Shown here: in pieces, positions 26,204 to 33,027 of the stretch
Position numbering within the stretch: the first letter of the stretch is position 1
Layout of the letters: the number at the start of each line of letters is the position of its first letter
Source of the DNA: an uncultured Pseudoxanthomonas sp.
GTDB lineage: Bacteria; Pseudomonadota; Gammaproteobacteria; Xanthomonadales; Xanthomonadaceae
Assembly: GCA_946886405.1 (NCBI GenBank)
Contig: CAMPIO010000035.1
Coordinates: 1 to 33,027, forward strand
Direction: 5' to 3'
DNA: 33,027 nucleotides
Translations under genes and position numbers: made by a program
The notes under the pieces: generated by a model
What the model was told of the DNA's origin: nothing
Database searches by the model: none
What the model saw: the letters and a program-made list of their open reading frames with translations, nothing else

Positions 26204-26259
26204 GCCGACATTCTACCCGGCCCCCACCGGCGCCCCGTCGCACACCACTGGCGCGCCAT

Positions 26260-27423
26260 TCATTCCTGGGCGTTGCCGCTCTGCGCTGCCTCTTCGGGCG
26301 AGCCGGCCGTATCCGAGGCTTCGTTCTCTTCCAGCATCCAGGATGAAGATGGGTACTTGCCCGGCTGGGTCCCGCCTTCGGGCCATGACAGCCAGGCCAT
26401 CGGCCCTGCGGCGCGGATGACCATGCCATCGCGGATTTCCTCGGGGATCGGCGGCATCTTCCAGAAGCCGGGCTTGGGAAACGGCGGCAGGTCCTGTGCA
26501 TAGACTCGCGGCAGCAGCGCAGTGGCCCGCGAGGCATTGGCCTGGAGAGCCTGGCGCAGTGCGGAGCAATCGTCCGCCACCCAACCTCGCGCATGCTCGA
26601 GCGCGGCGTGATGCAGCGACCAGTCGTCCGCGCGTGCCTGCTTCAACAGGTCCTGGTGATCCTTGTATCGTGCGGCTACTTCGCGTCGCGCATCGCGATC
26701 GCCACGATTGGCGGCGTCCACCAGTGCGTCGCCGCCGGTCGCAATCCAGCGGGCATGGGTTTCCGCCACCAGACGGGCGGTGTGCTCGGGCGTCTTCGCC
26801 GGCAGCGGCGGCGCGGACGCGGCCACGGTGATCTGGCCGTCCCAGCTGACCCGGGAATCCTTCCCGTTTTCCCCTGCGGGCGCATACATCGCGTGCACCG
26901 TGGTCAACAGATGGCCGAGGTCGGGTGTCAGCGCATAGCTGATCAGCAGCAGGTGGCGTTCCTGCTTGGCCGAGACCGCGTCATCCAGCGTCATCGTGTC
27001 GGTCAATACGCGGCGAGCCGTCACCGGGTGGGCATCCAGGCGCGCCACCGGCTCAAGCGCATCCATGAAGGTCGTGCTGCCATCCAGCAGGCACTGGTGC
27101 TGGCGCAGCAGGTTGTAAGCAGGCTGCACGGTCGCACGTGCCTCTTTCAATCGTTGATGCTCGATACCGGCGACCACCAGGCCACCGATCAGGTTGCCGG
27201 CCAGCAGGGCACCCGCAGGGATGGTGTTGGACACGACGGTCGGCACGCCCGCAGGGCCGACGTAGGGCACCTGCATGCGGGTGCGTTCGTTCAACACGAC
27301 CAGATGCAGCGGCGCCGCATGCAAGGTATCCGGCGGTGGAGGCAGGCGGTCGGCCGCCCTGGCGGAAGGCGAGCAGGCGCACGACAACAGCGCCACGACG
27401 CAGCAGCGTGAAAACAATGACAT
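26260..27423 (-). CDS. Unrecognised exported protein (387 aa)
   Basis: I do not recognise a family. The 387-residue product has an N-terminal signal (MSLFSRCCVVALLSCACSPSARA) that could be cleaved as a lipoprotein at Cys15 or Cys17 (LLSC/CAC) or after ARA. The mature protein has a Gly-rich hydrophobic stretch (SNTIPAGALLAGNLIGGLVVAGIEHQRLKEARATV, about residues 65-100) and several His/Arg-rich segments (RHLLLISYALTPDLGHLLTTVHAMY), then an Ala/Arg helical region and a C-terminal WKMPPIPEEIRDGMVIRAAGPMAWLSW domain, with an acidic tail. ATG 27423 follows GGGGAA within ten bases. An upstream in-frame ATG at 27492 would put a 23-residue extension before the signal. It is 56 bases upstream of ttcA. 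Confidence 0.65.
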   Translation of the reverse strand: MSLFSRCCVVALLSCACSPSARAADRLPPPPDTLHAAPLHLVVLNERTRMQVPYVGPAGVPTVVSNTIPAGALLAGNLIGGLVVAGIEHQRLKEARATVQPAYNLLRQHQCLLDGSTTFMDALEPVARLDAHPVTARRVLTDTMTLDDAVSAKQERHLLLISYALTPDLGHLLTTVHAMYAPAGENGKDSRVSWDGQITVAASAPPLPAKTPEHTARLVAETHARWIATGGDALVDAANRGDRDARREVAARYKDHQDLLKQARADDWSLHHAALEHARGWVADDCSALRQALQANASRATALLPRVYAQDLPPFPKPGFWKMPPIPEEIRDGMVIRAAGPMAWLSWPEGGTQPGKYPSSSWMLEENEASDTAGSPEEAAQSGNAQE

Positions 27424-27518
27424 GGATTCCCCGTAAGTCGTCGGCACCGGTCCCTCGCCGGCGACCGATGCTAGCACCCGGCAAAGCGGCACACGCGGTG
27501 ACGGTAGGGAGGGTGACG

Positions 27519-27740
27519 GTGTACGCTCGCCGCGTGAATACCGACGACCCCGCCGACATCACCGAGAAGATCACCGCGCTGCGGGTCGAGCATCGTGACC
27601 TGGACGACGCCATCGCGCGCCTGGTCGATGATGCGGACGCTGATGAGGTCGCGATCAAGCGATTGAAGAAGCGCAAGCTGTGGCTGAAGGACTGCATCGC
27701 GCGCCTCGAGAGCGCACTGATCCCGGACGAGCCCGCCTGA
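27519..27740 (+). CDS. DUF465/YdcH family small protein
   Basis: A 73-residue, highly charged, coiled-coil protein of the YdcH (DUF465) family: ITALRVEHRDLDDAIARLVDD followed by the signature IKRLKKRKLWLKDCIARLE. The molecular function of the family is unknown. Three in-frame GTG codons are possible starts: 27513, 27519 and 27534. GTG 27519 is preferred because GGAGGG (27508-27513) lies five bases upstream; 27534 begins at VNTDDPAD and is too far from it. No ATG start precedes the family sequence. It lies alone, divergent from the exported protein gene and convergent with the lipoprotein gene. Confidence 0.8.
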   Translation: MYARRVNTDDPADITEKITALRVEHRDLDDAIARLVDDADADEVAIKRLKKRKLWLKDCIARLESALIPDEPA

Positions 27741-27741
27741 A

Positions 27742-27785
27742 TTCCGCGCCGCGGAAACGACGATGGCCCGCGGGGCGGGCCATCG
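27742..27785. terminator. Double hairpin between convergent genes
   Basis: TTCCGC/GCGGAA (27742-27747 with 27751-27756) is followed by a perfect 10-bp stem CGATGGCCCG/CGGGCCATCG (27761-27770 with 27776-27785). No long T run follows on either strand. The position, directly after the DUF465 stop and before the lipoprotein stop, suits a bidirectional terminator, but the evidence for termination is only structural. Confidence 0.45.
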
Positions 27786-27804
27786 CGAAAACGGATCGTG
27801 TGGC

Positions 27805-28773
27805 TCAGCGGTAGAGGCGGACCACCTGCAGTGTCCAGTCGACTTCCCGGTTGCCGGCCTTCGCCTCCAGCGCGGTGTGTTCCGCCTGCAGGAAGGCATC
27901 TGCCGCTGCCGAGTCCAGGTCGCCGATCGACTTCAGCGCCATCGCGCGATCCTGCCACAGGGTGGCCTCGCGATAGATGGAGGTCAGCAGGTCGAGCTGG
28001 CCGACGGCATCCAGCGTGCCGAGCGACGAGATGGCAGCCAGGCGCACGTACTCGTCCGGGTCGCGCGCCAGCTTGGCGACGGTGTCGATGGCCTTCGGAT
28101 TGTTGGTGAAGCCCAGTGCATACACATCGAGGTAGCTGTCGTCGCCGCGATCGGCGATGCTCGACACCAGCCGATCCACGTCGGCATCGCTGCTGCGGAC
28201 GCCGTGCAGGTGGGCAGCGATCTTCGCGGCCAGTTCCTTGGTCGCCAGCGACAGAGGCTGGTTGAATGTGGGCTCGATGACTTCGTCGAAGCTCCACACC
28301 GGCACCTTGCCGCGCTTCACGAAAACCGCCAGGCGCTGCTTGCCTTCCGGCGTCACCAGGTCGCCGCTGAGGAAGGTGAGCGTGACGAAGGGGCTGAAGC
28401 CGTTGACGCGATGGTTCTGTATGCGGAAGTCCGCCAGTTCCAGGCGTGGCAGGGCGTCGCCGCCCGCGCCGACCTGGGCGGGAAATCCTCGTGCCACCAG
28501 TTCGGCCTGCAGGTTCCTGGCCAGGTAGCCGGCCGGATCGAGTGCCGCACCGTCCACGGTGAGCGCGGCTGGAAGCACGCCGCTGGAGAATGCGCGGTCG
28601 CGGGCGGGCCGAGCGTCGACGAAGGCGATGGCCGTCGAAGGCGCCGGCGTGCCGAAGACCAGGCTCTGCGAGGGCGCCGGATGGCGCACGGCGTAGGACT
28701 TGGGTGCGCAGCCTGCGAGCAGCGCGAGTGCCGCCGCGCATGTCGCCATGCGGGCGAGGTGGATGACGTGCAT
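27805..28773 (-). CDS. HEAT-repeat-like lipoprotein
   Basis: A 322-residue protein with a lipoprotein signal (MHVIHLARMATCAAALALLAGC; lipobox LLAGC) and so predicted to be lipid-anchored. The mature part begins APKSYAVRHPAPSQSLVFGTPAPSTAI, has a central beta-rich domain (RIQNHRVNGFSPFVTLTFLSG), and a C-terminal helical region with at least two HEAT-like repeats (AIDTVAKLARDPDEYVRLAAISSLGTL and AVGQLDLLTSIYREATLWQDRAMALKSIGDL). No catalytic motif is seen. AGGGGAA lies seven bases before ATG 28773. It is divergent from the acyltransferase gene. Confidence 0.75.
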   Translation of the reverse strand: MHVIHLARMATCAAALALLAGCAPKSYAVRHPAPSQSLVFGTPAPSTAIAFVDARPARDRAFSSGVLPAALTVDGAALDPAGYLARNLQAELVARGFPAQVGAGGDALPRLELADFRIQNHRVNGFSPFVTLTFLSGDLVTPEGKQRLAVFVKRGKVPVWSFDEVIEPTFNQPLSLATKELAAKIAAHLHGVRSSDADVDRLVSSIADRGDDSYLDVYALGFTNNPKAIDTVAKLARDPDEYVRLAAISSLGTLDAVGQLDLLTSIYREATLWQDRAMALKSIGDLDSAAADAFLQAEHTALEAKAGNREVDWTLQVVRLYR

Positions 28774-29154
28774 GGAGTTCCCCTGTTCTTGTTGGCGTTC
28801 CGTGTGGCGACCGGTTCCCCACCGGACACCGCGGGCGAGTATAGCCACGGTGCAGGCGATCATCGATGCAGGCCAGGGCCGCGTCGACGGTGACGCAATC
28901 TGACGCACCGCGTCACCCCCGATGCCGCTCCAGCGCCGCGTCCGTGCGCGATCGCGACCGTGCCGGGACCCGTGCGATGCCACCGGCATGCTCCGTTGAA
29001 CGTCGTGACCGGTTCCGCCGGGAGTTGGCCCGATGCTTGCTTGGAAGTCCGGGTGTGGGGATTCCCCCTACCGACTGACCGTCTGCCGTCCTGCCGGCGC
29101 CGCGGTTCCCGACAACATGCCACGCGCACGCCTGCGCGGTGGCGAGGGAGTGGC
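28774..29154. other. Divergent intergenic region, lipoprotein/acyltransferase
   Basis: In these 381 bases between divergent genes I see no coding sequence. They contain a sigma-54-like promoter at 29025-29041 directed at the acyltransferase gene, an 11-base palindrome GGGGATTCCCC at 29057-29067 just after its predicted start, and GGTTCCCCACCGG and GTCGTGACCGG segments that could hold protein sites. No housekeeping promoter is obvious for the lipoprotein gene. Confidence 0.4.
29025..29041 (+). promoter_or_regulatory. Sigma-54-like (-24/-12) promoter for the acyltransferase gene
   Basis: TTGGCCCG-ATGC-TTGCT matches YTGGCACG-N4-TTGCW with one mismatch (C for A in the -24 block). GG and GC have the required 10-base separation. 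The start would fall near 29052, leaving a leader of about 100 bases before the ATG at 29155. An activator-binding site (enhancer) should lie further upstream, but none is recognised. Confidence 0.5.
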
Positions 29155-29874
29155 ATGGAGCAGGACAAACCATTCACCCACCGCATGCCGGTCTCGGCCC
29201 GCGAAGCGAGGCTGGCGTCGGCATCGACGGAAGCGGCGTTGGCGGGCATCGGACTGCGGATGCGGCGCATGCTGCCTGGCGAAGCGCTGGGCGATGTTCC
29301 GCGCCTGCGTCGCGAAGTGTATTTCCACGAGCAGGGCCAGTTCGGCGACCGCAGCAAGCGCGTCACCGACGGGCTGGACGGGTGCGGCACCACGCTGGCG
29401 GTGGAGAAGGGGGCACAGGCGATCGCCACGCTGCGGTTGCACGACTTCTCGCCGCTGGCGGTGCAGGTCGAGTACGGCAACCTGTTCCGGATCGATGACT
29501 TCGCCCGCACCTGGCCGTTGTCGCAGGTGGCCGTCGGCACGCGCTTCGCCGTGCAGGCGGACGAACGCAACAAGCCCGTGGTGGACCGCCTGATGGAGGA
29601 AGCCTACCGCTGGGCGCAGGAGTCGCGCATCCAGTTCTGCCTGGTCGCGTGCGAGCCCTTCCTGCACGATGTGTTCGAGCACTATGGTTTCCGCGAGTAC
29701 CTGCCACCCGCCATCCTGCCGGGTGGCGTGGACCTGTTGCGCATGGTGCTGGTGATGGAGGACGAGCCCTATCTGTCGGAATGCGGATCACCGCTGCATC
29801 GGCTGATACGGGACCCGGCACGTGCACTGCCCGCGAAGGCGTGGCTGACGCGCACGTTCCACGCGTTGTGCTGA
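29155..29874 (+). CDS. GNAT-fold acyltransferase, FeeM/autoinducer-synthase superfamily-like
   Basis: A 239-residue protein with a GNAT-type fold resembling FeeM-type N-acyl amino acid synthases and, more distantly, LuxI-type acyl-homoserine-lactone synthases. Supporting segments are LRREVYFHEQGQF (compare the RxxVYxxE block in the superfamily), the strand AIATLRLHDFSPLAVQVEYG, QVAVGTRFAVQADERNKPVVDRLMEEAYRWAQE, and LVACEPFLHDVFEHYGFREY (a GNAT C-terminal motif). Substrates are unknown; long-chain acyl donors are typical for the superfamily. The start ATG 29155 is set by GAGGGAG six bases upstream; longer forms from 28960 have no similarity. It has a sigma-54-like promoter and is convergent, 12 bases apart, with a LuxR-type regulator. 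Plain GNAT annotation is the safe alternative. Confidence 0.7.
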   Translation: MEQDKPFTHRMPVSAREARLASASTEAALAGIGLRMRRMLPGEALGDVPRLRREVYFHEQGQFGDRSKRVTDGLDGCGTTLAVEKGAQAIATLRLHDFSPLAVQVEYGNLFRIDDFARTWPLSQVAVGTRFAVQADERNKPVVDRLMEEAYRWAQESRIQFCLVACEPFLHDVFEHYGFREYLPPAILPGGVDLLRMVLVMEDEPYLSECGSPLHRLIRDPARALPAKAWLTRTFHALC

Positions 29875-29886
29875 TTCCCGTCGCGG

Positions 29887-31005
29887 TCAGCAGACCGCGT
29901 TGAGCGCGCCCAGCAATCTGACGAGCGCGGTCTGGCTGCGCTCGCCGGTCTTGTCGAACACCACCTTCAACCGCGTCTGCGCGGTGGACAGCGCCACACC
30001 GCAGGCCTGCGCCGCCAGGGCCAGGTCGGCGTGCTGCAGCAGGGCCACCGCCAGGCGGCGTTCGGCGTCCGTCAGGCCGAAGAGATGCTGCAGCGCGTGC
30101 TCCAATCGCGCGGGATTCGTCGCGGCGACCGGTTGAGCGAACACCAGCAACGCCGCGTCGCCGGCCAGCAGCGGCGGGGCGAGCGGGTGCGCCGTGATCG
30201 CGACGGCGCCGAAGCCGGGCGTCTGCACCACGAGCTTTTCAACATCGCCTGCGCGGCCATCCACGCGCGCCAGCGTGGCACGCGCGAGCAGGTTCTGCAG
30301 CGCGGTGTCCTGCCAGCCGGATGCGGACAGGTAGCCCGCAGCGCGATGCAGCACGCCCAAGCCCAGCAGGCGCTCGGCGGCGGCATTCGCACTCAGCACC
30401 TGGCGGTTGGCGGACAAGGTGAACATCGCCATCGGCGCCTGGTCCAGTGCCGCCTCCAGCGAACTCACGCGCTGCTGCAACAGATCGAGGCGACGCATGA
30501 TGGCGTAGGCGTTCACCCAATGCGGCACGACGCGTTGGAACAGGCCGAGTTCGTCCCCGTCGAACAGGCGATGGCGATCATCGCGGCAGATCGACAGGGT
30601 GATCGAGTTCATGCCGTCGTAGTGGCCGACTGCGGCTACCTGCTGCTCCACGCCGAATTGCCGGTAATAGGCGTTGTAGACGTCGGTGCGGCGCATCTGC
30701 GCATTCGGCAGCAGGTCTTCGGTGTTGAACACGCGGCCGGTGGCCAGGTGCGGCGTCGCACGGCTGATCCAGGGGTCCACGTTCAAGTCGAGGGCTTGCA
30801 ACTCTTCCGCCACCTGCCTGGGATCGGCGCCGCTGACGCGCGCGACGCTGCCGCGACCACACAACACATCGTGTCCGAGGATCGCGGTGATGTGGCTGCC
30901 CGTGGACTGGCCCAGCAGGACGTTGAAGTCGTCCAACCTGTCCGGATCCAGTATCGATTCGTACAGCGGCTCGAGCACGCGCGCCAGGGCGTGGTCGTCG
31001 TTCAT
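29887..31005 (-). CDS. PAS/LuxR-family transcriptional regulator
   Basis: A 372-residue DNA-binding regulator. The C-terminal LuxR-type helix-turn-helix spans about residues 311-372 (LTDAERRLAVALLQHADLAL, AAQACGVALSTAQTRLKVVF, DKTGERSQTALVRLL). Before it lies a PAS-like segment (ALDQAPMAMFTLSANRQVLS followed by ANAAAERLLG, about residues 190-220). The N-terminal half (LEPLYESILDPDRLDDFNVLLG) is a helical sensor of unknown ligand, without the acyl-homoserine-lactone-binding WxxxY/D motif of classical LuxR. ATG 31005 is preceded by AGGGGAAA; a longer frame reaching 31083 adds an unlikely N-terminus. It is convergent with the acyltransferase and lies 99 bases downstream of plsB. Confidence 0.85.
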   Translation of the reverse strand: MNDDHALARVLEPLYESILDPDRLDDFNVLLGQSTGSHITAILGHDVLCGRGSVARVSGADPRQVAEELQALDLNVDPWISRATPHLATGRVFNTEDLLPNAQMRRTDVYNAYYRQFGVEQQVAAVGHYDGMNSITLSICRDDRHRLFDGDELGLFQRVVPHWVNAYAIMRRLDLLQQRVSSLEAALDQAPMAMFTLSANRQVLSANAAAERLLGLGVLHRAAGYLSASGWQDTALQNLLARATLARVDGRAGDVEKLVVQTPGFGAVAITAHPLAPPLLAGDAALLVFAQPVAATNPARLEHALQHLFGLTDAERRLAVALLQHADLALAAQACGVALSTAQTRLKVVFDKTGERSQTALVRLLGALNAVC

Positions 31006-31104
31006 CGGTTTCCCCTGTCGCGAACGGCACGGGACTCTTCCAGCCCCCGGACGGCCAGTTAAGTACGAAACGGTGGCAGGCACAAGCGCAGGGCGCCGGC
31101 CGGA

Positions 31105-33027
31105 TCAATCCTGCGGGGTCATCGCCTCGGCCGGTGCGGCGGCTTTCACCGCTTCCGGACTGACCTTCTCGATGGTGTGGCGCAGTTCGCGGCCGAGGAT
31201 GGCCTTCGCATCGCGTGCCCAGGCATCCAGGCGGTCGTCGAACAGCAGCTTGCTGTTCTCGTCCGGCCACACCAGTTTCAGCTCGCGCAGCTTCTGGATG
31301 AAACCGCGGAACAGCGTCTTGTCGAAGAATTCCGGCGCTGCCGGCGCGTACAGCAGGCTGAGTCGCTGCGCCGCCTGCTGACACAGGCTTTCCAGCTCGG
31401 CCGCACCCAGCGTGCCCGGACCGTTCTTCACCAGCACCGAGATGGCGATGTAGTAGCGCTCGAACGCCTGCTGCAACGAATGGCCGATCGCACGCAGGCG
31501 GAACACTTCGTCGGTCTGGCCCGCGCTGCGCGCGAGGATGCCGCCGTCGTCGTCGTTGACCTGTTGCAGCAGGCCCTCGCGCACGAACACCTCGATGGTG
31601 CGCTCCATGCGTTCGGCGAATTCGTCCTCGCTCCACGGCAGGAAAAGCTCGGCCTGCAGGAACGGATATAGCGTGCGACCCAGCCGCAGCACGCCGGCGC
31701 GGCTCATGCGACGGTTGTTCTGGAAGCAGCACGCGATCCACGACGAGGCGGTGAACAGGTGCAGCACGTTGTTGCGGTAGTAGCTCAGCAGCACCGCGGT
31801 GTCGTCGTCCACGCTCAATACGTCGCCCAGCGGATGCTTGATCCGCTGCAGCATGTTGATTTCTTCGGCGTGGGAGATGATGCGGTCCGGCGAGTGCGGC
31901 GTGACCGTCACGCGGTCGGAATACGGCAGTTCGGCCAGCAGCGTCTTCGACAACTCGATCTGCGCGATCAGGTCGGCTTCGCCCATCGCGTGCTTGGGCG
32001 TGGACAGCAGCGCCAGCGCCAGCAGGTTGATCGGGTTCACGTCGGCGGCGCGGTTGATGTTGACCTGGATCTGCTGGGCCAGGGCATCGACGATGTCGGA
32101 CAGCCACGCGGGCTTCTCCTCCTCACCGACCGGCGTGCCGTCCCACTCGGGCGCGTACTTCGCCAGTGCGTCGTTCAACGGGATCGGCTCGCCGAAGTTC
32201 ACCACGACCTGGCCGTAGTTCTGCCGCAGGACTTTGGGAATGCCCCACAGCACGGCCCAGATGGACTCCTTCTCCTTCGGCCGGCCGCTGAGTTCGTCCA
32301 GGTAGCTGGTACCCTCCAGCAGCTTTTCGTAGCCGATGTAGACCGGCTGGAACAACACCGGCTTGCGCGGCTGGCGCAGGAAGGCGCGCAGCGTCATCGA
32401 GATCATGCCGCCCTTGGGCGGCAGCAGCCGGCCGGTGCGCGAGCGCCCGCCTTCGATGAAGTACTCCAGCGAGTAGCCGCCTGAGACGAGCTGCGCCACG
32501 TACTCGGTGAACACCGCCGAATACAGCGGATTGCCGCGGAAGCTGCGGCGCATGAAGAACGCGCCACCCTTGCGCAGCAGCGTGCCGACCACCGGCAGGT
32601 TGAGGTTGATGCCGGCCGCAATGTGCGGCGGCACGATGCCGCGCTCGTACAGCAGGTACGACAGCAGCAGGTAATCCATGTGGCTGCGGTGGCAGGGCAC
32701 ATAGACGACTTCGTGGCCCGGCGCGGCTTCCTTGAACTTGTCCAGGTGGTGGACCAGCACGCCGTCGTAGATCTGGTTCCACACGTGGCTCAGCAGGAAA
32801 CTGGCCGAGCGCACGACGGGGTTGGAATAGTCGGCGGCGATTTCCCAGGCATAGGCGTGCGCCTTCTTCCACGCGTCCTCGGGCTTGGACTTGTCGCGGC
32901 GCGCCTGTTCGACGATGGCTTCTTTCACCGGTTCGGCCGCCAGCACCTGGTCCACCAGCAGGCGGCGCGTGGACAGGTCGGGGCCGATGATGGCTTCGCG
33001 GATGCGGTGGAAGTGCGTGCGAAGCAC
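31105..33027 (-). CDS. plsB: Glycerol-3-phosphate 1-O-acyltransferase PlsB, N-terminus outside window
   Basis: PlsB acylates position 1 of sn-glycerol-3-phosphate, the first step of phospholipid synthesis, at the inner membrane. About 640 C-terminal residues are present; E. coli PlsB has 807, so roughly the first 170-200 codons lie beyond the right edge. All acyltransferase motifs are visible: I, CHRSHMDYLLLSYLLYERG (catalytic His and Asp); II, GAFFMRRSFRGNPLYSAVF; III, YFIEGGRSRTGRLL; IV, LFQPVYIGYEKLLEG. The intergenic space to the LuxR gene is 99 bases. The C-terminal tail (SPEAVKAAAPAEAMTPQD) is Ala/Pro-rich. Confidence 0.96.
   Translation of the reverse strand: MLRTHFHRIREAIIGPDLSTRRLLVDQVLAAEPVKEAIVEQARRDKSKPEDAWKKAHAYAWEIAADYSNPVVRSASFLLSHVWNQIYDGVLVHHLDKFKEAAPGHEVVYVPCHRSHMDYLLLSYLLYERGIVPPHIAAGINLNLPVVGTLLRKGGAFFMRRSFRGNPLYSAVFTEYVAQLVSGGYSLEYFIEGGRSRTGRLLPPKGGMISMTLRAFLRQPRKPVLFQPVYIGYEKLLEGTSYLDELSGRPKEKESIWAVLWGIPKVLRQNYGQVVVNFGEPIPLNDALAKYAPEWDGTPVGEEEKPAWLSDIVDALAQQIQVNINRAADVNPINLLALALLSTPKHAMGEADLIAQIELSKTLLAELPYSDRVTVTPHSPDRIISHAEEINMLQRIKHPLGDVLSVDDDTAVLLSYYRNNVLHLFTASSWIACCFQNNRRMSRAGVLRLGRTLYPFLQAELFLPWSEDEFAERMERTIEVFVREGLLQQVNDDDGGILARSAGQTDEVFRLRAIGHSLQQAFERYYIAISVLVKNGPGTLGAAELESLCQQAAQRLSLLYAPAAPEFFDKTLFRGFIQKLRELKLVWPDENSKLLFDDRLDAWARDAKAILGRELRHTIEKVSPEAVKAAAPAEAMTPQD

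Noticed and set aside
29155..29874. True LuxI-type homoserine-lactone synthase
   Set aside because: The conserved Arg, Phe, Trp, Asp and Glu pattern of LuxI is not clearly complete, and the length and C-terminus fit the wider acyltransferase superfamily better. Only a superfamily-level call is made.

Overview
The window is a high-GC (roughly two-thirds G+C by eye) bacterial chromosome segment. The gene set (MnmG, TamA/TamB, GlyQ/GlyS, TatABC, HemH, RdgC, TtcA, PlsB) is gammaproteobacterial. The S46 dipeptidyl-peptidase, GTAG-type REP dimers and several small secreted proteins point to the Xanthomonadaceae (Pseudoxanthomonas, Lysobacter, Stenotrophomonas or Xanthomonas relatives). The family-level placement is inference from family recognition. 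I see no prophage, insertion sequence, CRISPR array, tRNA or rRNA, so this is core chromosome with small accessory genes.

Layout. 1-781: the 3' end of a proline/arginine-rich protein gene, its terminator, and a stretch that appears to hold a minus-strand small RNA with a sigma-54-like promoter and a very strong terminator. 782-2671: mnmG. 2774-5088 (minus): an S46 dipeptidyl-peptidase coupled by a GTGA overlap to a 55-residue Cys-rich oxidoreductase-like protein. 5155-11830 (minus): tamA-tamB-winged-helix gene operon, tightly coupled. 12082-15364 (minus): glyQ and glyS, with intergenic repeats on both sides of glyS and an unusual palindrome-rich in-frame insertion within glyS. 15456-17100 (plus): a class I glutamine amidotransferase and a membrane protein. 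17308-18812 (minus): tatABC, then a SYLF-domain protein (18894-19751). 19901-21708 (plus): hemH and an alpha/beta hydrolase, overlapping by ATGA. 21688-24103 (minus): a two-helix membrane protein, a YgjP-type metallopeptidase and a tandem pair of paralogous small secreted proteins. 24249-27423 (minus): rdgC, ttcA and an unrecognised exported protein. 27519-29874: a DUF465 small protein, a HEAT-like lipoprotein and a GNAT-fold acyltransferase preceded by a second sigma-54-like promoter. 29887-33027 (minus): a PAS/LuxR regulator convergent with the acyltransferase, then plsB, which runs off the window.

How the genes work together. Most transcription units are housekeeping: tRNA modification (mnmG, ttcA), tRNA charging (glyQS), outer-membrane assembly (tamAB), folded-protein export (tatABC), haem synthesis (hemH) and phospholipid synthesis (plsB). 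The points most worth following up are the sigma-54-type small RNA candidate upstream of mnmG, the FeeM/LuxI-superfamily-like acyltransferase with its own sigma-54-like promoter facing a LuxR-type regulator, the GlyS insertion, and the tandem secreted paralogs.
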